From assembly GCA_934589145.1 (NCBI GenBank), contig CAKTNW010000032.1, positions 1-22,308 on the forward strand: 22,308 nucleotides of DNA, read 5' to 3'. The position numbers and the translations under genes are program-made. Below, one piece after another: positions 6,841 to 14,669 of the stretch. Below the pieces are notes generated by a model. It did not search any database. It saw only the letters and a list, made by a program, of their open reading frames with translations, and was not told the origin of the DNA. How positions within the stretch are numbered: position 1 is the first letter of the stretch; each line of letters begins with the position of its first letter. Source of the stretch: an uncultured Oscillospiraceae bacterium (GTDB lineage Bacteria; Bacillota; Clostridia; Oscillospirales; Oscillospiraceae).

Positions 6841-6870
6841 AAAAAACGGCAGGATTCACCTACCGTTTTT
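6841..6870 (-). terminator. Second terminator-like hairpin downstream of the MATE gene
   Basis: On the minus strand AACGG-AGG pairs with CCT-CCGTT around a 5-base loop with one mismatch, followed by TTTTTT. It lies between the MATE gene's main terminator and the met promoter and may insulate the met leader from read-through. Confidence 0.5.
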
Positions 6871-6940
6871 GTATGTTTCGCCACAAGAGAAGCCTTTTGG
6901 GATAATGACGGCTTTTGGCTGCCATTCGTTGGTAGTATTG

Positions 6941-6984
6941 CATAAAAAGAATGCCGTGCCAGCAGGCACGGCATTCTTTTTATG
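6941..6984 (-). terminator. Strong terminator at the end of the MATE gene
   Basis: A perfect 20-base-pair inverted repeat (6941-6960 with 6965-6984) around an AGCA loop, with A and T tracts on both sides, so it could work in both directions. The MATE stop codon (6980-6982) lies inside the stem. Confidence 0.85.
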
Positions 6985-8293
6985 CTTTCCGCAGAAACCG
7001 TCTCAGAAACCACACCGCCATCACGGCGCAGACGGCCTCGGAGATCACCGGCGCGTACCAGATGGCGCTGCCGCCCACGGTGAAGGCCAGCACCGCCAGC
7101 GCCGCGGCCTGGAACGCCAGTCCACGGCCCACGGAGATGCAGATGGCACCGGTGGGACGCTCCACCGCCGTCAGGAAGCCGCCTATGAGGATGTTGCCGC
7201 CCAGCAGCAGATAGCACAGGCCGTACCGCCGCAGGGCGCCGGCGGCGTCCGCGATCAGGCCGGGTTTCTCCGCCCCAAGGAAGAGTCCGGCGATCTGGGG
7301 CGCGAAGGCTATCACTCCGGCGCAGATGACCGCCGTCATGACGCCCACGGCGGCAAAGCCGTACCGCAGCAGCCTGCGATAGCCCGCCGCGTCCTCCTTG
7401 CCGTAGTGGAAGCTGACCAGAGGCTGGCTGCCCTGGGAGATGCCCAGCATGGTGTTGATGATCAGGGTGTTCACATAGGCGATGATGGTATAGCACACCA
7501 GGCCATCGTCCCCCAGGCACCGCAGGATGACGCGATTGAAGAGGAAGATCATCACGCCGTTGCAAAGCTCCGTCACGCCGTCGGCCACGCCGATGGGCAG
7601 CAGGCGCTTGTAGATGTGCCAGTCCATCCGGAACTTCACGAAGTGGAAGGTGTTGTGGCCCCGCAGGAAGTGGCGCAGATAGATGACGCAGGTCAGAAGC
7701 TGGGAGGCGCCGGTGGCCACCGCCGCGCCCCACACGCCCCAGTCCAGCAGGAAGATGGCCACATAGTCCAGCACGCAGTTGGTCAGGCACCCGGTGATCA
7801 CCGTCAGGATGGCGATGCGGGGATAGCCGTCGGTCTTGATGAGCACCTCCATGTTATAGGACACGATGAAGCACACCGCGAAGGGCGCGAGACCCCGCAG
7901 ATAGTCGATGGTATACGGATAGGTGACGCCTTTCGCGCCCAGCAGCACGGCAAAGGGCTCCAGGAACACGAACACCAGCACCGTGATGACAAGGCCGATG
8001 CACGTCAGCAGCACCGTGTTCTGGCTGAAGAGGCTGTTGGCCTTCTCGCCCTCGCCCCTTCCCAAGTAGATGGCGATGATGGTGCTGGTGCCCACGGCAA
8101 AGATGATGCCGATGGAGAACAGCACATTGGTGAAGGGCACCGCCAGATTCACCGCCGCCATGGCGTATTCGCCCACGCCCTTGGCCACGAACAGGCCGTC
8201 CACAATGGAATACAGGCTGAACACCATCAGCGACGCCACCGTGGCGGCGACGAAGTGCAGAAACTGCGACAAAAGACTGCGCTCATTGAGCAT
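6980..8293 (-). CDS. MATE family efflux transporter
   Basis: 437 residues from the ATG at 8293. A polytopic membrane protein with about 12 hydrophobic segments in two similar halves, resembling MepA/DinF-type multidrug exporters driven by Na+ or H+. Typical segments include SIVDGLFVAKGVGEYAMAAV in the first half and GISQGSQPLVSFHYG in the second. I chose 8293, which has an AGGAG site, over the TTG at 8332, which has none. Its own promoter (8348-8376) diverges from the phosphate transporter gene, and the stop is embedded in a strong terminator. Substrate is unknown. Confidence 0.93.
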   Translation of the reverse strand: MLNERSLLSQFLHFVAATVASLMVFSLYSIVDGLFVAKGVGEYAMAAVNLAVPFTNVLFSIGIIFAVGTSTIIAIYLGRGEGEKANSLFSQNTVLLTCIGLVITVLVFVFLEPFAVLLGAKGVTYPYTIDYLRGLAPFAVCFIVSYNMEVLIKTDGYPRIAILTVITGCLTNCVLDYVAIFLLDWGVWGAAVATGASQLLTCVIYLRHFLRGHNTFHFVKFRMDWHIYKRLLPIGVADGVTELCNGVMIFLFNRVILRCLGDDGLVCYTIIAYVNTLIINTMLGISQGSQPLVSFHYGKEDAAGYRRLLRYGFAAVGVMTAVICAGVIAFAPQIAGLFLGAEKPGLIADAAGALRRYGLCYLLLGGNILIGGFLTAVERPTGAICISVGRGLAFQAAALAVLAFTVGGSAIWYAPVISEAVCAVMAVWFLRRFLRKA

Positions 8294-8347
8294 TTTAGAT
8301 GGTACTCCTCGCTTTCCTCCCTCAGTTTGCAAAGAGGTATTTTTTCT

Positions 8348-8376
8348 ATTCTAACGAAAATTTGTGACGTTGTCAA
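8348..8376 (-). promoter_or_regulatory. Promoter of the MATE gene
   Basis: On the minus strand TTGACA (8376-8371) and TAGAAT (8353-8348) are separated by 17 bases, near-perfect sigma-A consensus, about 55 bases before the chosen start. Confidence 0.8.
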
Positions 8377-8436
8377 ATAGTCTTTCCGTTAAGGAGATAC
8401 TATATAAAACAATCTATGTGGAAAAAATAACAAAGC

Positions 8437-8465
8437 TTGTCAAACCGGCGGCGGTCATGTATACT
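8437..8465 (+). promoter_or_regulatory. Promoter of the Na+/phosphate cotransporter gene
   Basis: TTGTCA and TATACT with a 17-base spacer, about 47 bases before the ATG at 8513. It diverges from the MATE promoter. Confidence 0.7.
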
Positions 8466-8512
8466 GGTGCTGTATGTAAGAATTTACGATTGTAATATGG
8501 GGGAGTTTGGGC

Positions 8513-10270
8513 ATGGGAATTGCGGACGTCATATCGCTGCTGGGCGGCATCGCGCTGTTTTTATACGGCATGGCCGTCATGGGCGACAACCTGAAGAAGG
8601 TCGCCGGCAGCAAGCTGGAGCTGGTGCTCTATAAGCTGTCCGGCACGCCCATCAAGGGCGTGCTGCTGGGCACCGCCGTCACCGCCGTGATCCAGTCCTC
8701 CTCCGCCACCTCCGTGATGGTGGTGGGCTTCGTCAACTCCGGCATGATGAAGGTGCGGCAGGCCATCGGCGTTATCATGGGCGCGATCCTGGGCACCAGC
8801 GTCACCGGGTGGATCCTGTGCCTGAACAGCATCTCCGGCGGCAGCGGCTGGGTGGATCTGCTGTCCACCGCCACGCTGACGGGCATGTTCGCCATCGTGG
8901 GCATCCTGCTGCGGATGACGAAGGGCAAGCCCTCCCGCAAGCATCTGGGCAACATCCTGCTGGGCTTCGCGGTGCTGATGTACGGCATGACCGCCATGTC
9001 CGGCGCGGTGGCGCCCCTGAAGGAGAGCGAGGCCTTCATCGCCATCCTCACCAAGTTCTCCAACCCCATTCTGGGTATTCTGGTGGGTCTGGCCTTCACC
9101 AGCGTGCTGCAAAGCGCCAGCGCCGCCGTGGGTATCCTGCAGGTGCTGGCCGGTACCGGCGCCATCACCTTCGAGATCGCCCTGCCCATCACCATGGGCA
9201 TTGCCATTGGCGCCGCCGTGCCCGTGTTGCTGTCGGCCCTGGGCGCCAACATCAGCGGCAAGCGCACCGCCTTTGTGTATCTGCTGATCGACGTGCTGGG
9301 CGTGGTCATCTGGGCGCTGCTGTTCTACACCGCCAACGCCATCTTCCACTTCCCGTTCCTGTCCACCGTCATGACCGCCGTCTCCGTGGCACTGATGAAC
9401 ACCCTGTTCCGCCTGGCCACCGTGGTGGTGCTGACTCCCGCCATCCCCCTGATGGAGAAGCTGGTGGTGTGGCTGATCCCCGACAAGGGCGACGACCCCC
9501 AGGCGCGGCACGACATGGACCGCCTGGAGGAGCGCTTCCTCCAGCACCCGGCCTTGGCTATCGAGCAGAGCCGCCTGGTGACCGACTCCATGGCCGAGCA
9601 TTCCCGCGCCAACCTGCTGCGTGCCATGCACCTGCGGGAGGCGTACACCGACCGGGGCTATGAGCAGGTGGAGGAATCCGAGGAGCTTATCGACCGGTAT
9701 GAGGACAAGCTGGGCACCTATCTCATGAAGCTGACGGCCCGCTCCCTGTCTCCGGAGCAGACGGAGGAGGTGGCCAAATACCTGCACACCATCTCCGACT
9801 TCGAGCGTATCTCCGACCACGCCTGCAACGTGGCCGACGTGTGCCAGGAGATCGACGAGAAGAAGATCGTCTTCTCCGACAGCGCCCTTCACGAGCTGAA
9901 CGTGCTGGAGGCCGCCGTCACCGAGATCCTGGCCATCTCCATCGACGCCTTCACCAGCGGCGACCTGCAGATGGCCGCCCGGGTGGAGCCGCTGGAGGAG
10001 ATCATCGACGGACTGTGCGACGAGATGAAGTCTCACCATGTGGATCGCCTGCAGCAGGGCGTGTGTACCCTGAACCAGGGCTTCGTGTTCAACGACCTGC
10101 TGACCAACTACGAGCGCGTGGCCGACCACTGCTCCAACATCGCCGTGGCCGTCATCGAGGTGGAGAGCGACAGCTTCGATACCCACGAGTATCTCAACAG
10201 CGTCAAGGCCATGAAGGATGCCTCCTTCGCCCGGTACTATGACGAGTACAAGAAGAAATACACGTTTTAA
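8513..10270 (+). CDS. Na+/phosphate cotransporter family protein with PhoU-like tail
   Basis: 585 residues. The N-terminal ~310 residues are a membrane domain with the two inverted repeats of the Na/Pi-cotransporter II family. The signature is QSSSAT at 61-66 and its counterpart QSASAA at 200-205. Residues about 340-575 are soluble, helical and PhoU-like, including SDFERISDHACNVADVCQEI and NYERVADHCSNIAVAVIEVE, whose ERxxDHxxN motifs bind metal clusters in PhoU. It probably moves phosphate with sodium, perhaps under control of its own tail. I chose the ATG at 8513, 8 bases after GGGGGAG, over a TTG two codons upstream. A bidirectional terminator follows. Confidence 0.93.
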   Translation: MGIADVISLLGGIALFLYGMAVMGDNLKKVAGSKLELVLYKLSGTPIKGVLLGTAVTAVIQSSSATSVMVVGFVNSGMMKVRQAIGVIMGAILGTSVTGWILCLNSISGGSGWVDLLSTATLTGMFAIVGILLRMTKGKPSRKHLGNILLGFAVLMYGMTAMSGAVAPLKESEAFIAILTKFSNPILGILVGLAFTSVLQSASAAVGILQVLAGTGAITFEIALPITMGIAIGAAVPVLLSALGANISGKRTAFVYLLIDVLGVVIWALLFYTANAIFHFPFLSTVMTAVSVALMNTLFRLATVVVLTPAIPLMEKLVVWLIPDKGDDPQARHDMDRLEERFLQHPALAIEQSRLVTDSMAEHSRANLLRAMHLREAYTDRGYEQVEESEELIDRYEDKLGTYLMKLTARSLSPEQTEEVAKYLHTISDFERISDHACNVADVCQEIDEKKIVFSDSALHELNVLEAAVTEILAISIDAFTSGDLQMAARVEPLEEIIDGLCDEMKSHHVDRLQQGVCTLNQGFVFNDLLTNYERVADHCSNIAVAVIEVESDSFDTHEYLNSVKAMKDASFARYYDEYKKKYTF

Positions 10271-10275
10271 GCATC

Positions 10276-10317
10276 AAAAAAGTACCGTATGGCATGAGCC
10301 ATACGGTACTTTTTTTG
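10276..10317. terminator. Bidirectional terminator between convergent genes
   Basis: GTACCGTATGGC and GCCATACGGTAC pair perfectly around ATGA, with an A tract before and a T tract after. It serves both the phosphate transporter (plus) and the EamA gene (minus). Confidence 0.9.
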
Positions 10318-10322
10318 CTCTA

Positions 10323-11216
10323 TTATTCCACCTTGGGCTTGTCGGTCTTGTAGGCCACGATGACGCCCGCCGTGATCAGCACCGCGCCGATGATGCTCAT
10401 GACGGAGATGGGCTCACCCAGCAGCAGCCAGCCCACGAACACCGTTACAAAGGGGGAGGCGTACAGGTAGTTGTTGGTGACCACCACGCCCAGCGCCTTG
10501 AAGGCAATGTTCCAGATGGCGAAGCACACGGCGTTGCCCATCACGCCCAGGAACAGCCAACTGACCAGCACCTTCACATCGGTGAACAGCGGCGTCAGGA
10601 CGGGCATGCCGTCGGTCAGCAGCATCAGGGGCACGGCGGTGAGGAACGCCCACAGGAACACCCGGCGGGTGACGATGAAGTTATCGTACTGCTCGGTATA
10701 CTTCTTGATGAGGATGGAGTACACCGCCCACATCAGCGCCGCCGCCAGGGCCAGCAGATCGCCCACCGGGCTGAGGTGGAAGGAGAGCTGGCCGTTGAGC
10801 ACCACCAGCACCACGCCGGCGATGGCGATGACCGCGCCGATGTACACATACTTGCCCAGACGCTCGTTGCTCCGGCTGAAGAGCTGGGCCAGCAGCACCG
10901 TCAGGATGGGGCTCAGCGCCACCAGGATGCTGACGTTGGCGGCGTAGGTGTGATCCAGCGCCGTATTCTGCAGATAGAAGTAAAAGCTGCCGCCGGTGAT
11001 GCCGATGAGGATGAACATCAGCTCATCCTTCCAGGGCAGCTTTATGGTCCGGGGCCGCAGGATCCACAGCGTGATATATGCCAGGCCCATCCGCAGAGGG
11101 ATGATCTGGATGGGGGTGAAGTACACCAGCAGATTCTTGGTCAGCACAAAGCAGCTGCCCCATACCAATATGGTGATGATGGCGAAGATGTGGCCCATCA
11201 CTTTTGACTTTTCCAT
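10323..11216 (-). CDS. EamA/DMT family transporter
   Basis: 297 residues with about ten hydrophobic segments in two EamA repeats, as in drug/metabolite transporters. It begins MEKSKVMGHIFAIITILVWG, with the typical WGSCFVLTK stretch of the family; the second repeat starts near LLALAAALMWAVYSILIKKY. It is probably an exporter of small metabolites or amino acids; the substrate cannot be told. The ATG at 11216 follows AGGAGG. It is a single-gene unit that converges on the phosphate transporter gene and shares its terminator. A TATAAT at about 11268-11263 on the minus strand may be the -10 box, but I see no good -35. Confidence 0.92.
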   Translation of the reverse strand: MEKSKVMGHIFAIITILVWGSCFVLTKNLLVYFTPIQIIPLRMGLAYITLWILRPRTIKLPWKDELMFILIGITGGSFYFYLQNTALDHTYAANVSILVALSPILTVLLAQLFSRSNERLGKYVYIGAVIAIAGVVLVVLNGQLSFHLSPVGDLLALAAALMWAVYSILIKKYTEQYDNFIVTRRVFLWAFLTAVPLMLLTDGMPVLTPLFTDVKVLVSWLFLGVMGNAVCFAIWNIAFKALGVVVTNNYLYASPFVTVFVGWLLLGEPISVMSIIGAVLITAGVIVAYKTDKPKVE

Positions 11217-11328
11217 GGGAAACGCCTCCTGAGATATTTTTTCACAACATTTTTATTATAAAGGAGACGCCGCCCGAAATCCAGAGGAAAATGCAAGTTT
11301 CCCCAAAATTTTTCGCCGCAAAAGGCGG

Positions 11329-11357
11329 TTGCCCTTTCCGGGGAAACGTGGTATCAT
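11329..11357 (+). promoter_or_regulatory. Promoter of the nucleotidyltransferase gene
   Basis: TTGCCC and TATCAT with a 17-base spacer, about 37 bases before the ATG at 11394. Confidence 0.6.
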
Positions 11358-11393
11358 GATGACGGAACAATTTCCGCGAGGAGGAAAACAACT

Positions 11394-12314
11394 ATGCAGC
11401 ATGCGACACTGGTGATCATGGCGGCCGGTATGGGCTCCCGCTACGGCGGCAACAAGCAGGTGGACGGCGTGGGGCCTCACGGCGAGATCCTGATGAACTA
11501 CGGCATCTATGACGCGGCACGGGCCGGTTTTGACAAGGTGGTGTTCGTCATCAAGCCGGAGATCCGGGATCTGATCCACCGCCTGGCAGGCGACGCCCTG
11601 GAGACGCTCCGCACCCCCGACGGCCGCAAGGTGGAATTCTGCTATGCTGAGCAGACCTTCGACTCCGTGCCGGACTTCTATCACATCCCGGAGGAGCGCA
11701 CCAAGCCCTTCGGCACGGCCCACGCGGTGCTGTGTACCCGGGACTATGTCCACGAGCCCTTCTGCGTCATCAACGCCGACGACTATTACGGCGTGGACGC
11801 CTACCGCACCATGTATGAGGCGCTTCAGACCCTGCCGGAGCGGGGCAAGGCCGTCATGGTGGGCTATCTTCTGAAAAACACCGTCAGCAAGTACGGCACT
11901 GTCACCCGGGGCGTATGCCACACGGCAGACGGCAGGCTGACCGATATCCACGAGACCATGAAGATCCAGCAGTTCCCCGACGGCAGCATCGCCGACATGG
12001 CGGACGGCGTCCGCCGCGACCTGGACGGCGACAGCGTGGTGTCCATGAACTTCTGGGGATTCTCCCCCGCCATCTACGAGGACATGGAGCAGTATTTCCA
12101 CGATTTCCTCCGCTATGTGGGGGACGACATCAAGGCCGAGTGCCTGCTGCCCGCCATGGTGGGCGACCTGATGGATAAGGGACGGCTGACGGTCTCGGTG
12201 CTGCACTCCGCCGACCAGTGGTTCGGCATGACCTATCACGAGGATCGGCCCCGTGTGGCGGCGGCTTTGCAAAAGCTCCACGACGAGGGCGTGTATCCCG
12301 ACAAGCTGGCGTGA
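11394..12314 (+). CDS. Sugar-phosphate nucleotidyltransferase family protein
   Basis: 306 residues. The N-terminus has the nucleotide-binding loop AAGMGSRYGG at 10-19 followed by Lys21. CVINADDYYG around 125-133 supplies the metal-binding aspartates, as in NTP_transferase (GlmU/RfbA-like) enzymes that join a nucleotide to a sugar phosphate. The length and the long C-terminal part (SMNFWGFSPAIYEDMEQYFH) fit a conserved but poorly studied family common in gut anaerobes. The sugar and nucleotide are unknown. The ATG follows GAGGAGG. It is a single-gene unit with its own promoter and terminator. Confidence 0.92.
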   Translation: MQHATLVIMAAGMGSRYGGNKQVDGVGPHGEILMNYGIYDAARAGFDKVVFVIKPEIRDLIHRLAGDALETLRTPDGRKVEFCYAEQTFDSVPDFYHIPEERTKPFGTAHAVLCTRDYVHEPFCVINADDYYGVDAYRTMYEALQTLPERGKAVMVGYLLKNTVSKYGTVTRGVCHTADGRLTDIHETMKIQQFPDGSIADMADGVRRDLDGDSVVSMNFWGFSPAIYEDMEQYFHDFLRYVGDDIKAECLLPAMVGDLMDKGRLTVSVLHSADQWFGMTYHEDRPRVAAALQKLHDEGVYPDKLA

Positions 12315-12324
12315 CGAAACATAA

Positions 12325-12358
12325 AAAGATCACCTGCCGCAGGGCGGGTGATTTTTTT
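12325..12358 (+). terminator. Terminator of the nucleotidyltransferase gene
   Basis: ATCACC-TGCC pairs with GGGC-GGGTGAT around GCA and is followed by seven T residues, 11 bases after the stop. Confidence 0.85.
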
Positions 12359-12463
12359 ATGAGTGAAAAGATAAGAGAGAAAAGTGAAGAACTGCGGTAT
12401 GCCGCCGTGGGCGGCATGAATTGAAATGATCCTATCCGTATTACGCCCCCTTATATGCAAGCC

Positions 12464-12694
12464 GCGCAGGGGCCGATGCCCACATCGGCCCGTTTGGGAG
12501 TGCTGTGGCCATCGTTAGGGGCGGACAGAGTCGTCCGCCCCTACAAACGTTTTTCGGTGGTTTGTGCGTAGGGGCCGATGCCCACATCGGCCCTATCGGA
12601 AATGCTGTGGCCATCGTTAGGGCGGACAGGGTCGTCCGCCCCTACGAACGTTTTTCGGTGGTTTGTGCGTAGGGGCCGACGACTCTGTCGGCCC
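12464..12694. repeat. Tandem ~100-bp intergenic repeat with palindromic cores
   Basis: Two near-identical copies (12464-12563 and 12564-12664) and a partial third (12665-12694). Each full copy has a GGGGCCGATGCCCACATCGG-type palindrome, a GCTGTGGCCATCGTTAGG link, a GGCGGAC...GTCCGCC palindrome and ACGTTTTTCGGTGG. The third copy has the first palindrome with different loop bases (GGGCCGACGACTCTGTCGGC). From memory, similar GC-rich palindromes are scattered through Oscillospiraceae genomes as REP- or MITE-like units. No gene lies in 12359-12785. Confidence 0.8.
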
Positions 12695-12725
12695 TCACCC
12701 CACCGCTCAAAACTCCCACACACAA

Positions 12726-12759
12726 CAACAAAGCCACGGAGCCATCGCTCCGCGGCCTT
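12726..12759 (-). terminator. Terminator of the 38-residue microprotein gene
   Basis: On the minus strand AAGGCCGCGGAGC pairs with GCTCCGTGGCTT around GATG, with a G-T pair inside, followed by TGTTGTTGTG. It lies 27 bases beyond the stop at 12786. The T tract is imperfect. Confidence 0.55.
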
Positions 12760-12785
12760 GTCCGCAATACCCCTTGTTTTCCTCG

Positions 12786-12902
12786 TCAGCGGCAGTCCTT
12801 GCTGTCCTTGGCGTTCTTGTTGTTCTTGGTGTTCTGGGTATTCTGAGTGTTGTTCTGGGTGTTCTGCGCGTCCTTGGTGTTCTTGCAATTCTTGTTTTCC
12901 AT
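12786..12902 (-). CDS. Asn/Lys/Gln-rich microprotein (38 residues)
   Basis: A short gene beginning MENKNCKNTKDAQNTQNNTQ, continuing with repeated N-T-Q-N and K-N units and ending SKDCR. It is hydrophilic and low-complexity, with one Cys near each end. I do not recognise a family and propose no function. It has a strong AAGGAGGTG ribosome site at an ideal distance from the ATG and a terminator-like hairpin after its stop, so it looks like a real transcription unit. TTGCAC and GTGCAA flank the ribosome site as an inverted repeat (12907-12929), which could fold over it. It is divergent from infC. Low-complexity sequence makes chance possible, so confidence is moderate. Confidence 0.55.
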   Translation of the reverse strand: MENKNCKNTKDAQNTQNNTQNTQNTKNNKNAKDSKDCR

Positions 12903-12995
12903 GAATTTGCACCTCCTTTATTTGTGCAAGCCTAGGATGTCCCGGAAAAATGCCGTCTATGCATGGAAAAAATAAAAAATCCGGGCAAATTTGTG

Positions 12996-13024
12996 TTGAC
13001 AAACGGATAGGGAACAGGTATAAT
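12996..13024 (+). promoter_or_regulatory. Consensus promoter of infC-rpmI-rplT
   Basis: Perfect TTGACA and TATAAT boxes with a 17-base spacer. Transcription should begin near 13031. Confidence 0.9.
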
Positions 13025-13030
13025 ACTTCT

Positions 13031-13185
13031 GCAAAACAAAGAAGGTCGGTGCATCCGCCTCACCTCCCGCCCATGGCAAAGAGGTCAACAGCGAGTCAAC
13101 AAAAGCCCGGAAAAGCGGCTTTTTCGATGTTGCGCGGATGCATGATCGCATTCGCGTTTTATTTTTGATTGGAGGTGCTTGTAGT
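13031..13185 (+). promoter_or_regulatory. infC leader with attenuator (L20-leader type)
   Basis: About 155 bases of untranslated leader before infC. A stem at 13133-13141 with 13148-13156 (CGCGGATGC with GCATTCGCG, one G-T pair, loop ATGATC) is followed by TTTTATTTTTG, an intrinsic terminator just before the GGAGGT site of infC. A second small stem AAAAGCC/GGCTTTT lies at 13101-13123. In Firmicutes such leaders bind ribosomal protein L20, which promotes termination and so controls its own operon. The position and gene order fit that; the L20 fold itself was not verified. Confidence 0.7.
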
Positions 13186-13704
13186 ATTAGCAAGGTAGTG
13201 CATCAACTGAACGAGGACATCAACGACCGCGAGATCCGGCTCATCGGCGAAAACGGCGAGCAGATGGGTATCGTGTCGTCGGCCGAGGCGCTGCACATCG
13301 CAGAAGAGCGCGGTCTCGATCTGGTGAAGATCTCTCCGCAGGCTGTCCCCCCCGTATGCAAACTCATGAACTATGGCAAGTATCGCTTTGAGCAGAGCAA
13401 ACGCGAAAAAGAGGCCCGTAAAAACCAGCATGTGGTGGAGATCAAGGAGATCCGCATGTCCCCCGGCATCGACGTGGGCGATTTCAACACCAAGCTGAAG
13501 AACGCCCAGAAGTTCCTGGCCGACGGCAACCGCGTCAAGGTGTCCGTCCGGTTCCGCGGCCGTGAGATGGCCCATACGGAGATCGGCCGCGACCTGCTGA
13601 CCAAGTTTGCCGAGCAGTGCGGCGAGGTGGCCAACATGGAAAAGGCCGCCAAGATGGAAGGCCGCAACATGTCCATTTTCCTGGCTCCCAAGGCCGGTAA
13701 ATAA
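13186..13704 (+). CDS. infC: Translation initiation factor IF-3
   Basis: 172 residues from the ATT at 13186, the normal IF-3 size. The N-terminal domain starts ISKVVHQLNEDINDREIRLI and contains ARKNQHVVEIKEIRMSPGID at the linker; the C-terminal domain includes VKVSVRFRGREMAHTEIGRD. IF-3 binds the 30S subunit and rejects wrong start codons. I chose ATT because GGAGGT ends 9 bases before it; upstream ATG codons lack a ribosome site and precede the leader terminator. Use of a poor start codon is known for infC, where IF-3 represses its own translation. It is the first gene of the infC-rpmI-rplT operon. Confidence 0.95.
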   Translation: MSKVVHQLNEDINDREIRLIGENGEQMGIVSSAEALHIAEERGLDLVKISPQAVPPVCKLMNYGKYRFEQSKREKEARKNQHVVEIKEIRMSPGIDVGDFNTKLKNAQKFLADGNRVKVSVRFRGREMAHTEIGRDLLTKFAEQCGEVANMEKAAKMEGRNMSIFLAPKAGK

Positions 13705-13752
13705 AATTTGTATTCTTTTGTTACCACGCAGTAGTAGGAAGGAGAAACGACT

Positions 13753-13950
13753 ATGCCTAAACTGAAGACCCACAGCGGCGCAAAGAAGCGCTTCAATCTG
13801 ACGAAATCCGGTAAGGTCAAGAGAGCTCACGCGTTCAAGAGCCACATCCTGACCAAGAAGGACACCAAGCGCGGCCGTCGCCTGCGCACCGGCACTTATG
13901 CCGACTGCACCAACGAGGCGACCATCCGCAAGATGATCCCTTACAAATAA
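13753..13950 (+). CDS. rpmI: Ribosomal protein L35
   Basis: 65 very basic residues, the expected size, starting [20 protein letters not shown] and ending with an RKMIPYK tail typical of bacterial bL35. It is part of the large ribosomal subunit. A GGAAGGAG ribosome site precedes the ATG. It lies 48 bases after infC and 35 bases before rplT in the usual order. Confidence 0.97.
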   Translation: MPKLKTHSGAKKRFNLTKSGKVKRAHAFKSHILTKKDTKRGRRLRTGTYADCTNEATIRKMIPYK

Positions 13951-13985
13951 GAGACGGAATCGTTAGAATAGGAGGCTAATTAGAT

Positions 13986-14342
13986 ATGGCACGTGTTAAA
14001 GGCGCAATGATGACGCGCAAGAGAAGAAATAAGATGCTGAAGCTGGCCAAGGGCTATTGGGGCGCCAAGTCCAAGCACTTCAAGATGGCCAACGAGCAGG
14101 TCATGAAGTCTCTGACCTACGCTTATGTGGGCCGCCGCCTGAAGAAGCGGGACTTCCGTCAGTTGTGGATCACCCGCATCTCCGCCGCCTGCAAGCTGAA
14201 CGGCATGAACTATTCCACCTTCATGCACGGTCTGAAGCTGGCCGGTGTGGAGATCAACCGCAAGATGCTGTCCGAGATGGCCATCAACGACGCCGTGGCG
14301 TTCACCGCCCTGTGCGACATGGCCAAGGCCAAGCTGGCGTAA
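13986..14342 (+). CDS. rplT: Ribosomal protein L20
   Basis: 118 basic residues, normal for bL20, with [20 protein letters not shown] at the start and [20 protein letters not shown] in the middle. It is needed early in assembly of the large subunit and, in Firmicutes, is the likely repressor of this operon through the infC leader. A GGAGG site precedes the ATG. A strong terminator follows at 14440-14482. Confidence 0.97.
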   Translation: MARVKGAMMTRKRRNKMLKLAKGYWGAKSKHFKMANEQVMKSLTYAYVGRRLKKRDFRQLWITRISAACKLNGMNYSTFMHGLKLAGVEINRKMLSEMAINDAVAFTALCDMAKAKLA

Positions 14343-14439
14343 CCGAACATACGAAGAACACCTGCCTCGCATGGGTGCTCATAAGACAGTAATTCTAAAA
14401 ATTACGATTATGGCATCTGTCAGGCAGGATTGGGAACGA

Positions 14440-14482
14440 AATAACGGGTATCTGGTGAAAGCCGGATACCCGTTATTTTTTT
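14440..14482 (+). terminator. Terminator of the infC-rpmI-rplT operon
   Basis: AATAACGGGTATC pairs with GATACCCGTTATT around a 12-base loop and is followed by T residues, about 100 bases after rplT. Confidence 0.9.
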
Positions 14483-14499
14483 ACTGTCACGAAAAGCAA

Positions 14500-14528
14500 T
14501 AGATTTATTCACAGCTTTCAGGTATAAT
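14500..14528 (+). promoter_or_regulatory. Promoter of the second element's first gene
   Basis: TAGATT and TATAAT with a 17-base spacer TATTCACAGCTTTCAGG. Spacer and flanks closely resemble the promoter at 16332-16360, suggesting shared ancestry or a shared regulator. The transcript would have a leader of about 135 bases before the ATG at 14670. Confidence 0.55.
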
Positions 14529-14669
14529 TATCACAAATCAATCCTATTCCATCCATTCCGAGATTTTTTCAAAAAATCTGAAAAAGTTTGAAAGCATTGG
14601 AACAATTCAGCCTTTCTCATGCCATATATAGTAGAGGGCTGAATACAGAAGCGATTGGAGGTGACGCTG

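Larger units (their letters stand above)
14343..14669. other. Gene-free stretch holding the junction between core genes and the second element
   Basis: Contains the rplT-side terminator (14440-14482), a promoter (14500-14528), a 9-base inverted repeat AGATTTTTT/AAAAAATCT at 14571-14589, and TTCAGCC...GGCTGAA arms near 14607-14643 just before the regulator gene. The left end of the second mobile element probably lies between the terminator and the promoter, but I could not define the attachment site. Confidence 0.5.

Noticed and set aside
6606..7790. A 394-codon minus-strand frame ending in the Met/Cys leader
   Set aside because: Most of it is a shifted shadow of the MATE gene and passes through two terminators; only the last 39 codons have their own promoter and ribosome site.
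6803..8380. A 525-codon plus-strand frame opposite the MATE gene
   Set aside because: His/Gln/Gly-rich shadow of the MATE coding sequence; it also crosses a strong terminator and promoters.
8561..10186. A 541-codon minus-strand frame opposite the phosphate transporter gene
   Set aside because: Composition is that of an antisense shadow (His, Gly, Gln runs); the plus-strand gene has clear family motifs.
12464..12694. Possible CRISPR array
   Set aside because: Only two and a half ~100-bp copies, with conserved links rather than unique spacers, and no cas genes.
14343..14500. A tRNA gene as the integration target after rplT
   Set aside because: No cloverleaf, T-loop GTTCGA or acceptor pairing could be found there.
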